From NCBI GenBank assembly GCA_003956705.1, contig QZCP01000074.1, positions 68,160-132,159 of the forward strand: a stretch of DNA of 64,000 nt. The letters run 5' to 3'. The position numbers and the translations under genes were made by a program. The stretch's first letter is position 1. The number at the start of each line of letters is the position of its first letter. This document shows positions 1 to 11,757 of the stretch, piece after piece. Below the pieces are notes generated by a model, which saw only the letters and a list, made by a program, of their open reading frames with translations, did no database searches and was not told where the DNA came from. This stretch comes from Brevipalpus yothersi. Lineage: Eukaryota; Arthropoda; Arachnida; Trombidiformes; Tenuipalpidae.

Positions 1-2659
1 TGAAGGAGATGCTCCATCTGGATATTCCAGAGTTGTTGTTGGAGAAGATGACTCTGAGTTCGTTGCATCTTTGATGGACTTTTGTAGCCACTTTTAGTGA
101 GTACTGGCAGTTAGGAGAGTACAGATTGATGAGAGTGGATGGAATGTATCTGATTCTGTGGCGGCTGTACCATTGTTCGTGAGTATCAGCAGGAAAGTTT
201 TCGCGAACGATTGTGTGGAGCTGGTATACTCTTGGATTGGAAATGAGAGTGAAGATCATGCTGGTTAGATATTCAATGGACAGCAAGTTGGTGTGTATGA
301 CTGGTAGTGACTTCGATATGAGATGTCCTCTGGAGGTCCAACAATTGATAATAGAGCCTTCTATGTGCCATAGGTGCTCGAGAGTGGTTTCAATGGAGGT
401 GTTCTCCATGATCATAGGCAGTATGTGTGAGTGAGTAGAGAAGATACATTGCCTGATTAGGATGTCTCTGAGTTGGATATTGATCTTCTTTATATTTGCG
501 ATGTAGGGTGCGAAAGAGGTTGCAAGGTTGAGTGCTGTGGAGCCGAATTTTTTCCAGAATAGATTGAATCTCCTAATGTGAGGCGTATACTGGCAGCCAA
601 GGAGCTGGATGTATAGGGAGTTTTTGTATTCAAGCATATTTCTGGAGGATTTGTACCAGTCGCGACCATGAAATTTGGTTTTGGATGTGTTGAGGTTGAG
701 TTTGAAGGTAGTGAATATCTCTTTTATTCGATTTAGAATCTCATGGTGGTATCTAACGTTGGCACCGCTCAGTATGACTTTTAGATCATCCGCGTAGAAG
801 ATGAATTCAAACATACACTTTGATTGGAGGGTTTTCAGTTCTCGGATGATCCTTGCAGTGATGAGTACCCATAGGAGTGGACCGAGTATGCTCCCCTGTG
901 GAACACCAGTGTTGAGTTTTTTACCTCTCAGCTCTCCTCGCACCAGACACCAGACAGTGAAATTCTCTAGATACGTTCTGATCAGCTTCCTGGCTCTGAG
1001 ACTAACGTTGTAGAATTCGAGTGTTTCATCTATTACTTTCCAGTCAGCCTTATCAAAAGCCCCGTCGACATCTAGGTCCATCAAGAGGAAGTTGGTGCTG
1101 GTTCCCTCCAGACCAGCGCATTTCATGTGAAAGGTGTAAATTGCCTCCGCAACCCCTCTTTCAGGTACAAAAGCGAGCTGCGAGCTGAGATCGGTGTCAA
1201 GTAGCGATGATATTGTGATGTTCAATTCTTCAGCAATTAGGGACTGGAGAGTCATGCCAGCGGGATGTTGGGTGACAATGATTCGGATTTTGGAAGAGTC
1301 ACGCTTGGGTATTAGTGTAGCATATCCCATTGCCCAAGCTGTGGGGAAAATACCGTTGGTCCAGGCTGCATTGACCGCCTCGAAGAATGTGGGGAAGATC
1401 ATCGCGTCCAGATAGAACCTTTTGTTTGGCATAAATTTGGTGCTGTCAACTGTGTTTTTCATATACGTTTTGACAGATGATTCATCCACGATGAGAGGGC
1501 TGTTTGAAATCGGCATTAACTTTTCGGGTAACTTTTCGATAGTGAAGTTGCATAGCGCTTTCTCTTTATTTTCAGTGAGTTCATTTAGGCATCTCGGTTC
1601 GGATGATGGCAGCAAATCTTTCATCCTAAAAGTTTTGCAGACTTTACGAAGCACTTTCCATGGATTTTTCTTGATCTCATTGCGATCGATGGCTTCATCA
1701 ATGAGATCCCCAAATAGTCTACGTTCGATGATCTGCTTCTCAGCTTCGATTATTAGGGACCTGAGTTGTGGAGGGCACTCTTCGATGGTGTGTTTCTTTG
1801 ACTTTCGGATGAGGCGGATGATATTCGAAGTGATGTGATCTTCTTTGGTGCATTTGTTCCTTACTAGTACTATACGATGATTAATTAGCTCATCTTCAAG
1901 GTGGCACAGCTTGGCGTAGGAGCAGCTAAATGATTGGTTGATGACTTGCGAGGATTCTGATGGTCGAGTGATGGTGCATACTTTGTACTGAGGCGTTGGT
2001 TTGATGCGTAGATTCAGGGATGTGATCACGAGCCGATGGTCGCTGTTGATGTTGATATACAGGTTGGGAAGGAAGTTTTTCAGAGAGGACGAGTTGATTA
2101 ATGCATGATCAAGGCAATGAAATGTATTCGAAGATGAGATGAAAGTCCATTCATTAGAGTTTGACGAGAAGTCGTGAGTGACTTGAAAGTTTCTTAGTAG
2201 CACACCCTTGGACGTTGTGAGAGAAGTGACATTTGTGCCTAGAGTGTCGGCATTAAAGTCACCAACAATGAGAGTTGTCGAAGCTTTGAATATATTACAT
2301 TTGAGCATTATTTCATAAAGATTTTTGGCGAACTTATTGGTGGTGTGTGTACATGGTATGTATACAGCGCACAGGAGAATTGATAGATGTTCGAAGAAGA
2401 TTAAGCAGCAGTTGAGATCTTGAAAGTGAAAGCGACACGAGATATTGAGAGATTTATCAATAAAAATAGCTGATAGAACATTATTACAATTGAGAAAGGT
2501 AACTTTTTGGTATAGATTAGGGTGAGGGGTATGAATATATTCATTTACAACGCATATGAGGGGTCTATAACATATTAACTTTTCATTGAGGGTGGCTACT
2601 GATTTGTGGCATCTTCTACTATTGCCATAGGACAATTTTATGGCGATATTTTTCGCCAT
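1..2659 (-). CDS. Non-LTR retrotransposon ORF2: endonuclease and reverse transcriptase (partial, runs off window)
   Basis: Encodes the replication protein of a non-LTR retrotransposon: an APE-type endonuclease that nicks the target and a reverse transcriptase that primes from the nick. I checked this minus-strand frame from the ATG at 2659 to base 1 and found no stop, so about 886 codons are open and the C-terminus lies outside the window. Visible motifs are GDFNAD (near residue 132) and SDHR (near 204) of the APE endonuclease, and the RT catalytic box FYADD (near 620), preceded by a GVPQGSILGP block. It starts inside the end of ORF1 in another frame (about 40 nt overlap), the usual ORF1/ORF2 arrangement of two-ORF elements. 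The clade is not certain (Jockey/R1/I-like). Intactness suggests a young copy. Confidence 0.9.
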   Translation of the reverse strand, partial: MAKNIAIKLSYGNSRRCHKSVATLNEKLICYRPLICVVNEYIHTPHPNLYQKVTFLNCNNVLSAIFIDKSLNISCRFHFQDLNCCLIFFEHLSILLCAVYIPCTHTTNKFAKNLYEIMLKCNIFKASTTLIVGDFNADTLGTNVTSLTTSKGVLLRNFQVTHDFSSNSNEWTFISSSNTFHCLDHALINSSSLKNFLPNLYININSDHRLVITSLNLRIKPTPQYKVCTITRPSESSQVINQSFSCSYAKLCHLEDELINHRIVLVRNKCTKEDHITSNIIRLIRKSKKHTIEECPPQLRSLIIEAEKQIIERRLFGDLIDEAIDRNEIKKNPWKVLRKVCKTFRMKDLLPSSEPRCLNELTENKEKALCNFTIEKLPEKLMPISNSPLIVDESSVKTYMKNTVDSTKFMPNKRFYLDAMIFPTFFEAVNAAWTNGIFPTAWAMGYATLIPKRDSSKIRIIVTQHPAGMTLQSLIAEELNITISSLLDTDLSSQLAFVPERGVAEAIYTFHMKCAGLEGTSTNFLLMDLDVDGAFDKADWKVIDETLEFYNVSLRARKLIRTYLENFTVWCLVRGELRGKKLNTGVPQGSILGPLLWVLITARIIRELKTLQSKCMFEFIFYADDLKVILSGANVRYHHEILNRIKEIFTTFKLNLNTSKTKFHGRDWYKSSRNMLEYKNSLYIQLLGCQYTPHIRRFNLFWKKFGSTALNLATSFAPYIANIKKINIQLRDILIRQCIFSTHSHILPMIMENTSIETTLEHLWHIEGSIINCWTSRGHLISKSLPVIHTNLLSIEYLTSMIFTLISNPRVYQLHTIVRENFPADTHEQWYSRHRIRYIPSTLINLYSPNCQYSLKVATKVHQRCNELRVIFSNNNSGISRWSISF

Positions 2660-4235
2660 AATCAATCCTGGCCAACTTCGATCGTATGAGTCGATCGCGA
2701 GTGGTACATTTGATGTCTAAGGGATGATGATTGGGGTTGGGGCAAGATTGGCAGACATTGGAGCGGTCATTTGGAGGTGGATTTTCAGAGCACTGTCTCT
2801 GGATATGGCCGAGTTTGGAGCATTTTTTGCAGATGGGGACATATATGGAATCCCTAATCATAATCTGCTTGTCCCTGATTTTTATGTTTCGGCCAGCTAG
2901 CAAGTGTCGGTAATTTGGAGTTACTTCAAAAATGAAAGTGGAATTGTTTCTGGCTGTGTTCGACCAAGAGGTAATGAGCTTAGGAGTTTCATTGAGCGTA
3001 TCTGAGTGCTCAATGTTGGCCTCGCATATCAAACTCCACGCTTCATCGGCCTTGATCTTCTCATTGTCGACTAAAACCTTGATTCTAGGAAGGAATTTTT
3101 GGGAATATTTTGGATTGGTTTCTGGGAATTTTTCGGCGACTATCCGAGTGGCTTTGTGTACTGGACAGTCTTCTGTTTGTCCTTGGCAAACACATATACT
3201 GTCCAAGACTATCACGCTCGCTTTCCAACTAGCATATACCCTGGGGATGGATTTAGCTAATTTCATCACTTCATTTCTCGTTTCAGAAGATAGTCCTCTA
3301 ATGAAAATAGTTCCTGAACAACAGTTCAGATTGGAATGGAAAGAGTATTCTCTTCCCCATACACCCTCGTGATTGGGAATATCACGTATATTTACTCCTG
3401 TTTCACGCTCTATTCTAGCAATTTTCTTACGCATCATGCAATTCTCTTTCATCATGTTCTCAAGACTAGTGACTGCGTTGGGTGGTAGCGCTTCCGGTAC
3501 TATTAGAATACTATTTACCCGATTTTCGTTTGGATCGGCAGCTATATTATCTGGGGATTGATTCTCATGATTATCTGTTTTATTCTTGATGACCTGAGCT
3601 ATGATAGAAAGATTGTAAGCTTCAATATCAATTTGATTTTTGCGTGTTGCAGTCATTTTGGTCATAGATGATGTTATATATTCAGAATGATTTTTGGATA
3701 AAGCTACGATAAGGCCGATGAGAGTGGTGAGTGAGATCGAGTTCAAAAAGTCCACAGTGATTTTGCTAGCTCTAATGGTTTCGAGTAATGGGTCATTACC
3801 TTCAGTTGAGACAGTGATCATTGTATTATTGGCTACTTCTCTGATGATGGTGGGTGAGCCTGGTGAGGATGGTTCATTCTCAACTTGATTAGTCGGTGTG
3901 GTGTCAGGTGAGGCTTGAGATTCAGATGATGGTGCTGGTGGGTTGAGCGGTGTAGGATTGATGACTTGTGTTGCTGGCTGAGGTTGTGAGCGATTAAAAG
4001 TGGGGTTGGTTACCTGTAGTTGTCTACGAATTGGGGTGAGATTCAGATTTATTATTTGTTGAGGTTTGCGTGAGTATGATCGTATTGGGGTGGAAGTAGA
4101 TCGGATCGAGCTTGGAGGAGATTGAACCACATTGGCAAACGAGCGCACTTGAACCTGCTGGCTGGACACATTCGCTAGGCAGTCATCAAGACCATCTGAG
4201 GTGATGCTGTCGTTGGAAGATCTGGATTGATCCAT
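2619..4235 (-). CDS. Non-LTR retrotransposon ORF1 (gag-like, zinc-knuckle protein)
   Basis: A 538-residue nucleic-acid-binding ORF1 protein of the same retrotransposon as the downstream ORF2. The N-terminal third is low-complexity (Ser/Pro/Thr/Gln-rich). The C-terminal part holds a CCHC knuckle CKKCSKLGHIQRQC (about residues 470-485) followed by a second Cys/His cluster (CQSC...HH...KC), as in ORF1 proteins of Jockey/R1/I-type elements. The ORF is complete, with ATG at 4235 and TAG at 2619. In such elements this protein coats the RNA. No 5' end of the element could be placed; the untranslated leader should lie upstream of 4235. Confidence 0.85.
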   Translation of the reverse strand: MDQSRSSNDSITSDGLDDCLANVSSQQVQVRSFANVVQSPPSSIRSTSTPIRSYSRKPQQIINLNLTPIRRQLQVTNPTFNRSQPQPATQVINPTPLNPPAPSSESQASPDTTPTNQVENEPSSPGSPTIIREVANNTMITVSTEGNDPLLETIRASKITVDFLNSISLTTLIGLIVALSKNHSEYITSSMTKMTATRKNQIDIEAYNLSIIAQVIKNKTDNHENQSPDNIAADPNENRVNSILIVPEALPPNAVTSLENMMKENCMMRKKIARIERETGVNIRDIPNHEGVWGREYSFHSNLNCCSGTIFIRGLSSETRNEVMKLAKSIPRVYASWKASVIVLDSICVCQGQTEDCPVHKATRIVAEKFPETNPKYSQKFLPRIKVLVDNEKIKADEAWSLICEANIEHSDTLNETPKLITSWSNTARNNSTFIFEVTPNYRHLLAGRNIKIRDKQIMIRDSIYVPICKKCSKLGHIQRQCSENPPPNDRSNVCQSCPNPNHHPLDIKCTTRDRLIRSKLARIDYGEKYRHKIVLWQ

Positions 4236-6403
4236 TTTATCGAGGAATTACAATAGTAAGATAAATAGAATATTGGAAAATATTTAGAAAAATTATCATG
4301 AAAGAATTTTGATGTTGACACTTCAGCAACTCTTCAACAAGTAAATTTAGAATCCGCTTGAGGTCGACACTGAAGACTTATGAAGAGAATTTTTTTTTTT
4401 GAAACTGGGCAAGAAGCGGGAAATGTTCGACGAAGATGGAAAAGTTCTAAGAACTTTCATTTTTGCCAATAAAGAGGAACGTTTAATAATTTGTAATGAT
4501 GGAGGGTAATAGACATTAATGCAAGATTCTCAATTCCAAGCTGCCTTGATTTTTATGGATAGATTGGCTTCAAACCACGGCGAATTTGGGAAGTTTTCAT
4601 TCCTGATTGGGCTACACTTTATTTTGATTGATTCCCCTTCTTTTGAGTAATTGAAAATATTAATATTAATATGCAACATGAAATTAATATTCGAAAGAAT
4701 TAAAGGAAGGAAATAGAAAAAAGAGGAGAAGAATTGAATGATAATGGAAGTTGGGAAATCTTTTTGGGTCTTCTCTCATGAAGCAAGTTAAAAGTTGAGC
4801 ATTTCATAATACATGGGACTTCTAACGCAATACGCTACGTACACTTATATCCACAACCACAAGAGAATAACGAGTACATATGAATGCTATCTTTCCCCTG
4901 TGGAAAATTTTCGGTTGTTACATCACTTGCATGGGTTTTTTGGAATTTTTCTTCTCCAAGAACTCAAATGCTAACGGATAAAGAATGCATGTGTGCCTCT
5001 GAGTATTTCTCTCTCTCTTCTCTCTTTCTACTTCTACAAGTCAATCTGATCAGGAAAGTTTGGGCTATTAGATAATCTAGAATGATAAAAGAGCAAGGAA
5101 AATAGTGTATGAGTGAGATGGAAAGAGAAAAAGAAAGAGAGAGAGCCTCTTTCAGATGCTATCGCAAGCAAAGAGGACCCAGCCACACATACACATGAAA
5201 AAAGTATGCTCAGCCCAGAAGCTGCTGAAGAGGGAGTGGTTTGGTAGCTGAATCTTATTGGATGATAGTTTGAAGGCGCAGCTTTACTTTGTACAGCTCT
5301 CCAAGACCAATAATACCGAATATTGAATGAATCGCTTCTCTAGCTCATCTTGGTGGCATATATACACACACAAGTACACATACACATACTTTAGAAGCGC
5401 GCGATCTACACACACATACACGCACCTCGCCACATTCACCATCCTCATAGGCGACATTTCCTATTTGCAAACGCATCTTACCATCATCACCACTATCACT
5501 ATCACTGTGTTTGCATGTGTATGTGCGGATATATATATTCATGCTCTCATCTGTACCACTATTGAACAAGCGATCAGTAGTGTTCTTTCAGTAAATTCTC
5601 TCTTGGAATCTTCTCTGTTTTTTTCTGATAAACAATAATATCGTACTCACGATCGCGATCTTTCAACATTCCAGAATCATCTTTTCTTATTAAAATTAAG
5701 AGAAGAATTTCGATTATCATCAATTATGCAGGATTGATTGCATATATTCCCAGTTCAGCATAATTCTTGCCAAGTATTATTTGGATCAACATCTTCACTT
5801 ATCACCTGATGCTCATCATAATCAACTTTTTTTAACTAACTGTTTATCCCACCAATATTGATTCAGTGAAGTGAAATTATCGTCAGTCATCATCTTACCG
5901 CTTCATATCAACTTGAATCCATTGGAAGTGACACAAACTTACACCTCTCCTCCCCTAAATCGTTGACAAATCAACAAATTACGTAATCATCTTGAAATTC
6001 TTTTCAACTGTCATGTATATTTGCTTCTGTGAAGTTATGTTGAGCTTGTTCAGTTGATGAAACACTGAAGAAGCAAGAGCAAAACTCTTTGTGAAGAGAA
6101 CAGAAGAGCTGTACAATAATTTGGTTTAGTTAGAACAGTATTCTGATTGTATATTGTGGTTCTGATTCTATGTTCATATGATATTCACCCAAGTACTAGC
6201 TTGATATTAGTGTGCATAGTCTTATCAGAACGATTCTAGTGGCATGGCTCATCACAGTGGAATAATTTTCTCTTGCTTTTCATCATCCATATGAACACTT
6301 TACTCAAGATTTTGGTGTGAACAAAGTTCTCTCTACACACAATCAAGTGAGAACTGTTTCCTCTTCCTCTGTCTCCGAGTGATTTATCAAATATCCAGCC
6401 AGC
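4236..6403. other. Retrotransposon leader / Abd-B upstream region
   Basis: There is no supportable gene here. The part next to 4236 should include the 5' UTR of the retrotransposon, but no terminal signature is visible to fix its end. From about 5100 the sequence has short CT and CA runs and several upstream ATGs, consistent with a long 5' UTR or promoter region of Abd-B, which starts at 6404. The short ORFs here (for example 5327-5638) are CA/CT-repeat translations. Confidence 0.5.
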
Positions 6404-6966
6404 ATGATAAATTCATATCCAGATGTAGGCTTCTATGGAAGTCCACAGCGAAGCGAACATCATGGAGGACTATCATATCGTGTGGGCAATCTGTCACTCA
6501 ATTCGGCCACATCAACTCCTGCCGGCTATCAGAGTGTTAATCCGATGCTACAGAACAGTTCTATTCCAAATTATTCTGATTTCAAGCTATACGATCAGAG
6601 TGGTACACACTCTTTAGTCATTCGAGATACAGACTGCGTACAAAAAGAGCAAAATGGTTTCAAGACTGAGTCAACAGCTTGGAATTCTCCCAATTTACGG
6701 ACATCATCATCACCCAATATATCGGCCGTAATTCCCACGGATTCCTCTCGTTTTGAGCATCCAGCCTATTCTCGATCCATGTCAGAAGTAAATTTAGCCT
6801 ACTGCCAGACTTTTCCAACTAGTGGTGCTACCTTTTACCATCAAGCCCAAGCCGAAGCTGCCTCTGGTAAGTAGAAATATTTCCATGTCCAATCATCACT
6901 GGTGGTGTATGATATACACGATCTATTACTCAACCCCCTTCTACCTATTCCTCATCGAAGGTGCAA

Positions 6967-7018
<52 letters not shown>

Positions 7019-7453
7019 GCTTCTCTTTCTTTCCTCTTCTCTCTTGCTCTATGGCTCTCGGTACATATGTCCATGGGTATATGAGTGTAACTTTTTCTTT
7101 TTCATTCTCTGTCTTTTTTCTCTTTGTCTCTGGCTGGTTCACTTTTATTGCTCTTATTGCGTGAATCGTTCTTGTCACTAAATGCAAGTAGACTTCTCTT
7201 TCTCTCTCTCTCTCTCTTTCTCTTTACAATGACCGTCATGCAGGCCTGAAGGCGAGTTCCACTTCGGTCACTGTAAATACAGAGCGCGCTTTGGGTTTCG
7301 GATTTTAGCTAGCCGAGCGCAATAAAATGCCAAAGTGGGCATCAGAGGTGAAGGGATGGTGTGTGGGGTACCAAGGGGGAGGATGGTGTAGTGAAGCTGG
7401 AAGCGATGAGGAGGGTGCCAGTTAGGGTCCTAAAATGTGGACGGAAATCGATG

Positions 7454-7509
<56 letters not shown>

Positions 7510-7847
7510 TCTCTTCTCTTCTCTTCTCTACTCTACTCTTCGATTCTTGCCGAAACTAGGGAACCGCTTCGGCCACTGCATCATCATGGTAGTTAGATAA
7601 CAGTTGCCCCTAAAAATAGGATCAAAAGCTTTCTTGACGAAAACTCGTAAATGTCTTAGCCCGGGTATGGTCAAAGCGAGACGATTTTATTGCTTTACGA
7701 CGTTTCCTTTTGCTGGGATGTTTCGCTTCTGGCTTTTTGAGAATGTTTCGCTTTTACTCTCAAATCAATGTTGAAAATGTATCCACACACAGCATGCTAG
7801 CCAGTTAGCATGGATGAGAGAGAGAGAGAGACCGATTGAGTAACACT

Positions 7848-7889
<42 letters not shown>

Positions 7890-8772
7890 GAGCATGAGCC
7901 ATCTTTCTCTATCTCTTCTTAGTTTTCCATCTTCTCTCATCCTCACACACCACATCATCTTCATGTCCACTTTTCCAATGAGTGTGACGGGCACGGTGAT
8001 GATGATATGATCCTTCAACATGCACCCAAAAGTATCTGCTCAAGCTTCAACGGAATGTGAAGATAAATTCTTTTTCCTCCTCTTTTTAACTTCCAGTCGC
8101 ATGCAAACTTTTCATCGCCTTTTCAGCCATCGGCCAGTGCCAATGAACAGTAGCAATAATAAGTTAGAAGAAGAGCGGCTCTTGGGCTCTAAGTTTCTCC
8201 TTTCCAATTTAAACAGTTTACTTAGAACCACTCACCATACAAATTAGCTTGATTTAAAAGTGGCCGAAAGTGGAAGCAAAACATTTCACTTGGACATGCA
8301 TGAAATGTGAGCTTCTCTGGCTTGTATGAATATGTGTGTGTGTGGATGGAACAACTGCTTTTGCTTTGGCAGAAAAGGCCGCAAAAAAAAGAGTAAAATC
8401 GGTGACCAAATACTTTGTTTCCATTGAACAAAAAATGTAACCAATTCTCTTCATTATCAGCGACAAATTGATTATTGCCGCGATTTAATTTGAAAAACCG
8501 TTTTATGGTGAAATAAAAAGAAGCAGCCCAAGAAAAGAGCTTATAAAGCGAATGAAGAGTTGAAGAGATGAAGAAAAGCTGTAAAATAAAAGCCACTCTC
8601 TCTCTATTTTAGCTAGTATCATCATGGGAACAGTTTTTCTCTTTCACTCTTTCACTGGCTGTATGTGTATGCAAATTTTCATCAATTTAGACATTTAAAA
8701 TTGATTCTCATAGCAGTCTAACATGCCACAGTGAATGATTGTGTGTAATCCGATTTCACCTGAACTCTATTC

Positions 8773-8803
<31 letters not shown>

Positions 8804-9640
8804 ATGTTTTCTTTTCGTTGACCTCGTATTTGAGTTACGCTTTCTCTTCCTGTCGTTACGTACCGTGATTTCATGACATGAGATATTTATTTCTTCCCCT
8901 AGACAAGTAATATGAATATGAATCATAAGATGAGACAAAGTTAATAATCTTGTTCCTCTTCCACTAGAAGAGTTATCAATGAGAGACTCAGTTCCATCTC
9001 TTCTTCTTCTTTTTCTCTCAATAATCATCTACAATCACCGAAAATGATAATAGGATGATTGCAAAAATTCACTCCACTCTTGATTACTGGCTACACAATT
9101 CTACGTTCAACATATTTTTTTGAAGAGAGTTCAGGAAAGTTATAAAGCCAGTCTCTCTCTCTCTCTCTCTCTCTCTCAAAACAGCTAGTAGCAGCCTTTA
9201 CTTCCATCGTGTTCAAGTAAGTGTTGAGCAATATTATGGGCAAGCATTGTTTTACTCTACAACTACTAAGAAAGAGAGAAAGAAAGAAGAGAGAGAGAAA
9301 TTTGAAGAGGAAAAGAATTTAGACTATCCAAGATCTCTCTCTCTCTCTTTTTCTCTCTCTTTCTCATGTAGTGATAGAAAAGAAGAAGAGTGAAGAAAGA
9401 AAGAAAGAAAGAAAGAGAACGGGTTGAGTAGAGAGAAGAAGAAGAAGAAGAAGAAATGCCCCATCAATACGGCAGAACAAATTACTGTACCATTTAACAC
9501 TAATAACAAGAGCTTCAAAGTGATCTGAATGACTTTTTCAATCTTTTATGGATCCGTTCAGTACACATCTATCACTAAATCGATATTTCTTCCTACGTTT
9601 TCCTGCTCACCTGAAGCCTTGATTAGAAAAAAACAGCAAG

Positions 9641-9713
<73 letters not shown>

Positions 9714-11532
9714 TCTTTAGTTCGGCTCTCACTCTCACATCCATTCATCTTTCACTCATCCTCAATATAGGGAACTCTATTCATGCCGACAGATAATCAT
9801 GTTTGCACCTTAATAGCGATTTTGTCCGACTTAACAAATGAGCTCGAATCTTTTTCTTCTTTTTTCCACTATCATGAAAAGAAGAATTGAGTTTCATCTG
9901 AAAATTATGGTTTGAAACTTTTTCTCCATCCAACTCATAATGTTTTCCCAAGCGTATTCATAAAACAACCGATTGTCATGAACATCAATACTTTGAAACA
10001 GTCCATTTGATGTGATGAAAAATATTCGTCCAAATTGTTCCCTATAATAAGACATTTCAGGAGAAGTCCGTAAAATTATCACTTGTGAGAAATAGTTCAC
10101 AGTATGGTGAGAAGAGAGATGCCATATTTTTGTCCATTAAATTTTGATACTTATCAAATTTTGAGTGTATATGTAAGATTTTCAGAACAATGCAAGAAAT
10201 AAGAAGAAAATTGACATTCAGTTTCCTTGGGACTTCGCTTAGTTAGATTGAACATTCTGAATCTATATTTATGTGCCCTGCATTCGATTTGAGTAGACAA
10301 AATTTTAGGACAGCCTGCTGAATTGTTGTGTTCAGGACTTGACCTATTATTTGAATTTTCGACCCTATTTTAACCTATGGATACTGGAAGAGAAAGACAG
10401 CTTCTATTCTTTTGTGTTTCTCATTCCCATTGACTTTTTATGACTCAAAAGCTCTGATATTTTTACACTCAGACTACAGATAGCCTATGAAGAAGCATGA
10501 AAAATGAAGAAAAAGGATCGTTTGTCCACAAAATGTTGAGATAGAAGTAGTGTGTTCTCTAATAAGTTTGTAACTTCTATTTTCTACAGATCTCACTATA
10601 AGTTCTTGAAAATATGATGCATTTGTACTCATGGATAACCAGAGAATTTGAAGAGTTTGATCTCACTTCATCAGGTTTCTTCAGGGTTCAGGAAGAATGT
10701 TTGTGAGAATGTGCATGACGCTTATATTGACTCTGCAATATTGCTTCGATATGGAATATGTGATAGAGGGAAGCAGTTCACTGGAAATTTCGGGGTATTT
10801 TGTTCTTTTTTCAAAAGAGAGGAATTTATATTCATATTTTCATAGGAGACAGTAAGAAATACTGAAGTAAAAGAATGGAATGTTGATATTCCGTTTGGAA
10901 ACTGAATGTTTTGATTTGGGTTCGCTGAAAAATTTCCAAAGAATTGTTCAAAAAGTGGATATGGTTTCCAATTGTGAAGTTTGAGTCCCCATTAACATCC
11001 ATGATACCATTTTATATCAGACTACTGAAGTACCTCAGTTGATTTGAGCGAAAATTTTCACCTTCTATTTGTGGCTCCGATTCCTTCCTGATACTGATAT
11101 TCTATGAGAATTCTGATTTGTTTTCATCATGGATATTTTTCACTCTCGAAAATTTTTCTCCATCTCTTATTGTTGTTGTTCATCTTCACAGCGGCCTCAC
11201 ATCATCATCCTCATTACACAAACGGTCCATGGAATCATCATCTATTTTCCAGTCCTTTGGCTATAGAATGGCAGAATCCACCATTGAGCACAGCGAATCC
11301 AGCTAATGGCCAAAATACCCAGCCCAATGGTAGACGGAAAAGGAAGCCCTATAGTAAGCATCAAAGTATGGAATTGGAAACCGAATTTTGTGTTAGCCAA
11401 TATGTGACCAAAAATCGCCGCTACGAGCTGGCGAGAAGTCTCAATTTAACAGAAAGACAAGTGAAAATATGGTTTCAAAATAGACGAATGAAACAAAAGA
11501 AAACAGGCCAAAAATCTCAATCACTTAAATGA
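6404..11532 (+). CDS. Abd-B: Abdominal-B-type Hox protein (two exons, 267 aa)
   Basis: Posterior Hox transcription factor that specifies the hind body and acts in the nucleus. Exon 1 is 6404-6866 and exon 2 is 11192-11532, joined phase 1 with GTAAGT and CACAG sites, giving 267 residues. Exon 1 encodes a Ser/Tyr-rich N-terminal region. Exon 2 has a His-rich stretch, a GPWN motif where a W-motif may sit, and a C-terminal homeodomain beginning RRKRKPYSK and containing LTERQVKIWFQNRRMK. The KRKPYSK arm and recognition helix are of Abd-B class. Helix 1 is unusual (KHQSMELETEFCVSQYV), with His at homeodomain position 11 and Met at 14. W48, F49, N51 and R53 are kept. The 4.3 kb intron is about fifty times longer than most introns in this window and probably holds regulatory DNA. 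No other Hox gene is visible. Confidence 0.92.
6971..7016. repeat. (CT)23 microsatellite
   Basis: Uninterrupted CT dinucleotide tract early in the Abd-B intron, seen directly. Confidence 0.97.
7459..7540. repeat. (CT)n followed by (CTTCT)n-like microsatellite
   Basis: About 46 bp of pure CT grades into several TTCTC/CTACT pentamer units, a compound microsatellite inside the Abd-B intron. Confidence 0.95.
7849..7884. repeat. (GA)18 microsatellite
   Basis: Pure GA tract on the plus strand inside the Abd-B intron, opposite in polarity to the CT tracts around it. Confidence 0.95.
9643..9709. repeat. (CT)33 microsatellite
   Basis: A 67-bp CT tract inside the Abd-B intron. It creates spurious Ser-Leu ORFs in several frames. 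Confidence 0.97.
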
Positions 11533-11680
11533 GAATCCAGTATATAAATATAATAATAACGAAGAGAAAAACAAAGAAGTAAATTTATTCGTCTATTTGT
11601 GTACTATCTATTCCTTCCATGTGTGTGTGTCTCTCTTTGTCTACCATTCTTCTTCTTACTTTTCTTCCTTCCTATGTTTC

Positions 11681-11685
<5 letters not shown>

Positions 11686-11754
<69 letters not shown>
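11686..11754. repeat. (CT)34 microsatellite
   Basis: A 69-bp CT tract about 150 bp after the Abd-B stop codon, possibly in the 3' UTR. Confidence 0.97.

Positions 11755-11757
<3 letters not shown>

Larger units (their letters stand above)
6867..11191 (+). other. Abd-B intron, microsatellite-rich
   Basis: A 4.3 kb intron with at least six (CT)n or (GA)n tracts of 20-67 bp. No ORF in it has family support. An intron this large in an otherwise compact locus is a plausible place for Hox enhancers; that is inference. Confidence 0.7.

Noticed and set aside
213..1838. Plus-strand ORFs within the retrotransposon
   Set aside because: They are shadows of ORF2, which is open on the minus strand over the whole interval.
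6822..7187. Several overlapping Ser-Leu / Arg-Glu ORFs
   Set aside because: They are translations of the (CT)n tract and differ only by frame. The same applies to ORFs at 7361-7600, 9529-9720, 11597-11854, 14554-14757, 15484-15694, 17311-17635 and 34315-34584.
9894..10100. 68-codon minus-strand ORF inside the Abd-B intron
   Set aside because: Protein-like composition but no recognisable domain and no support for a start or splice sites.
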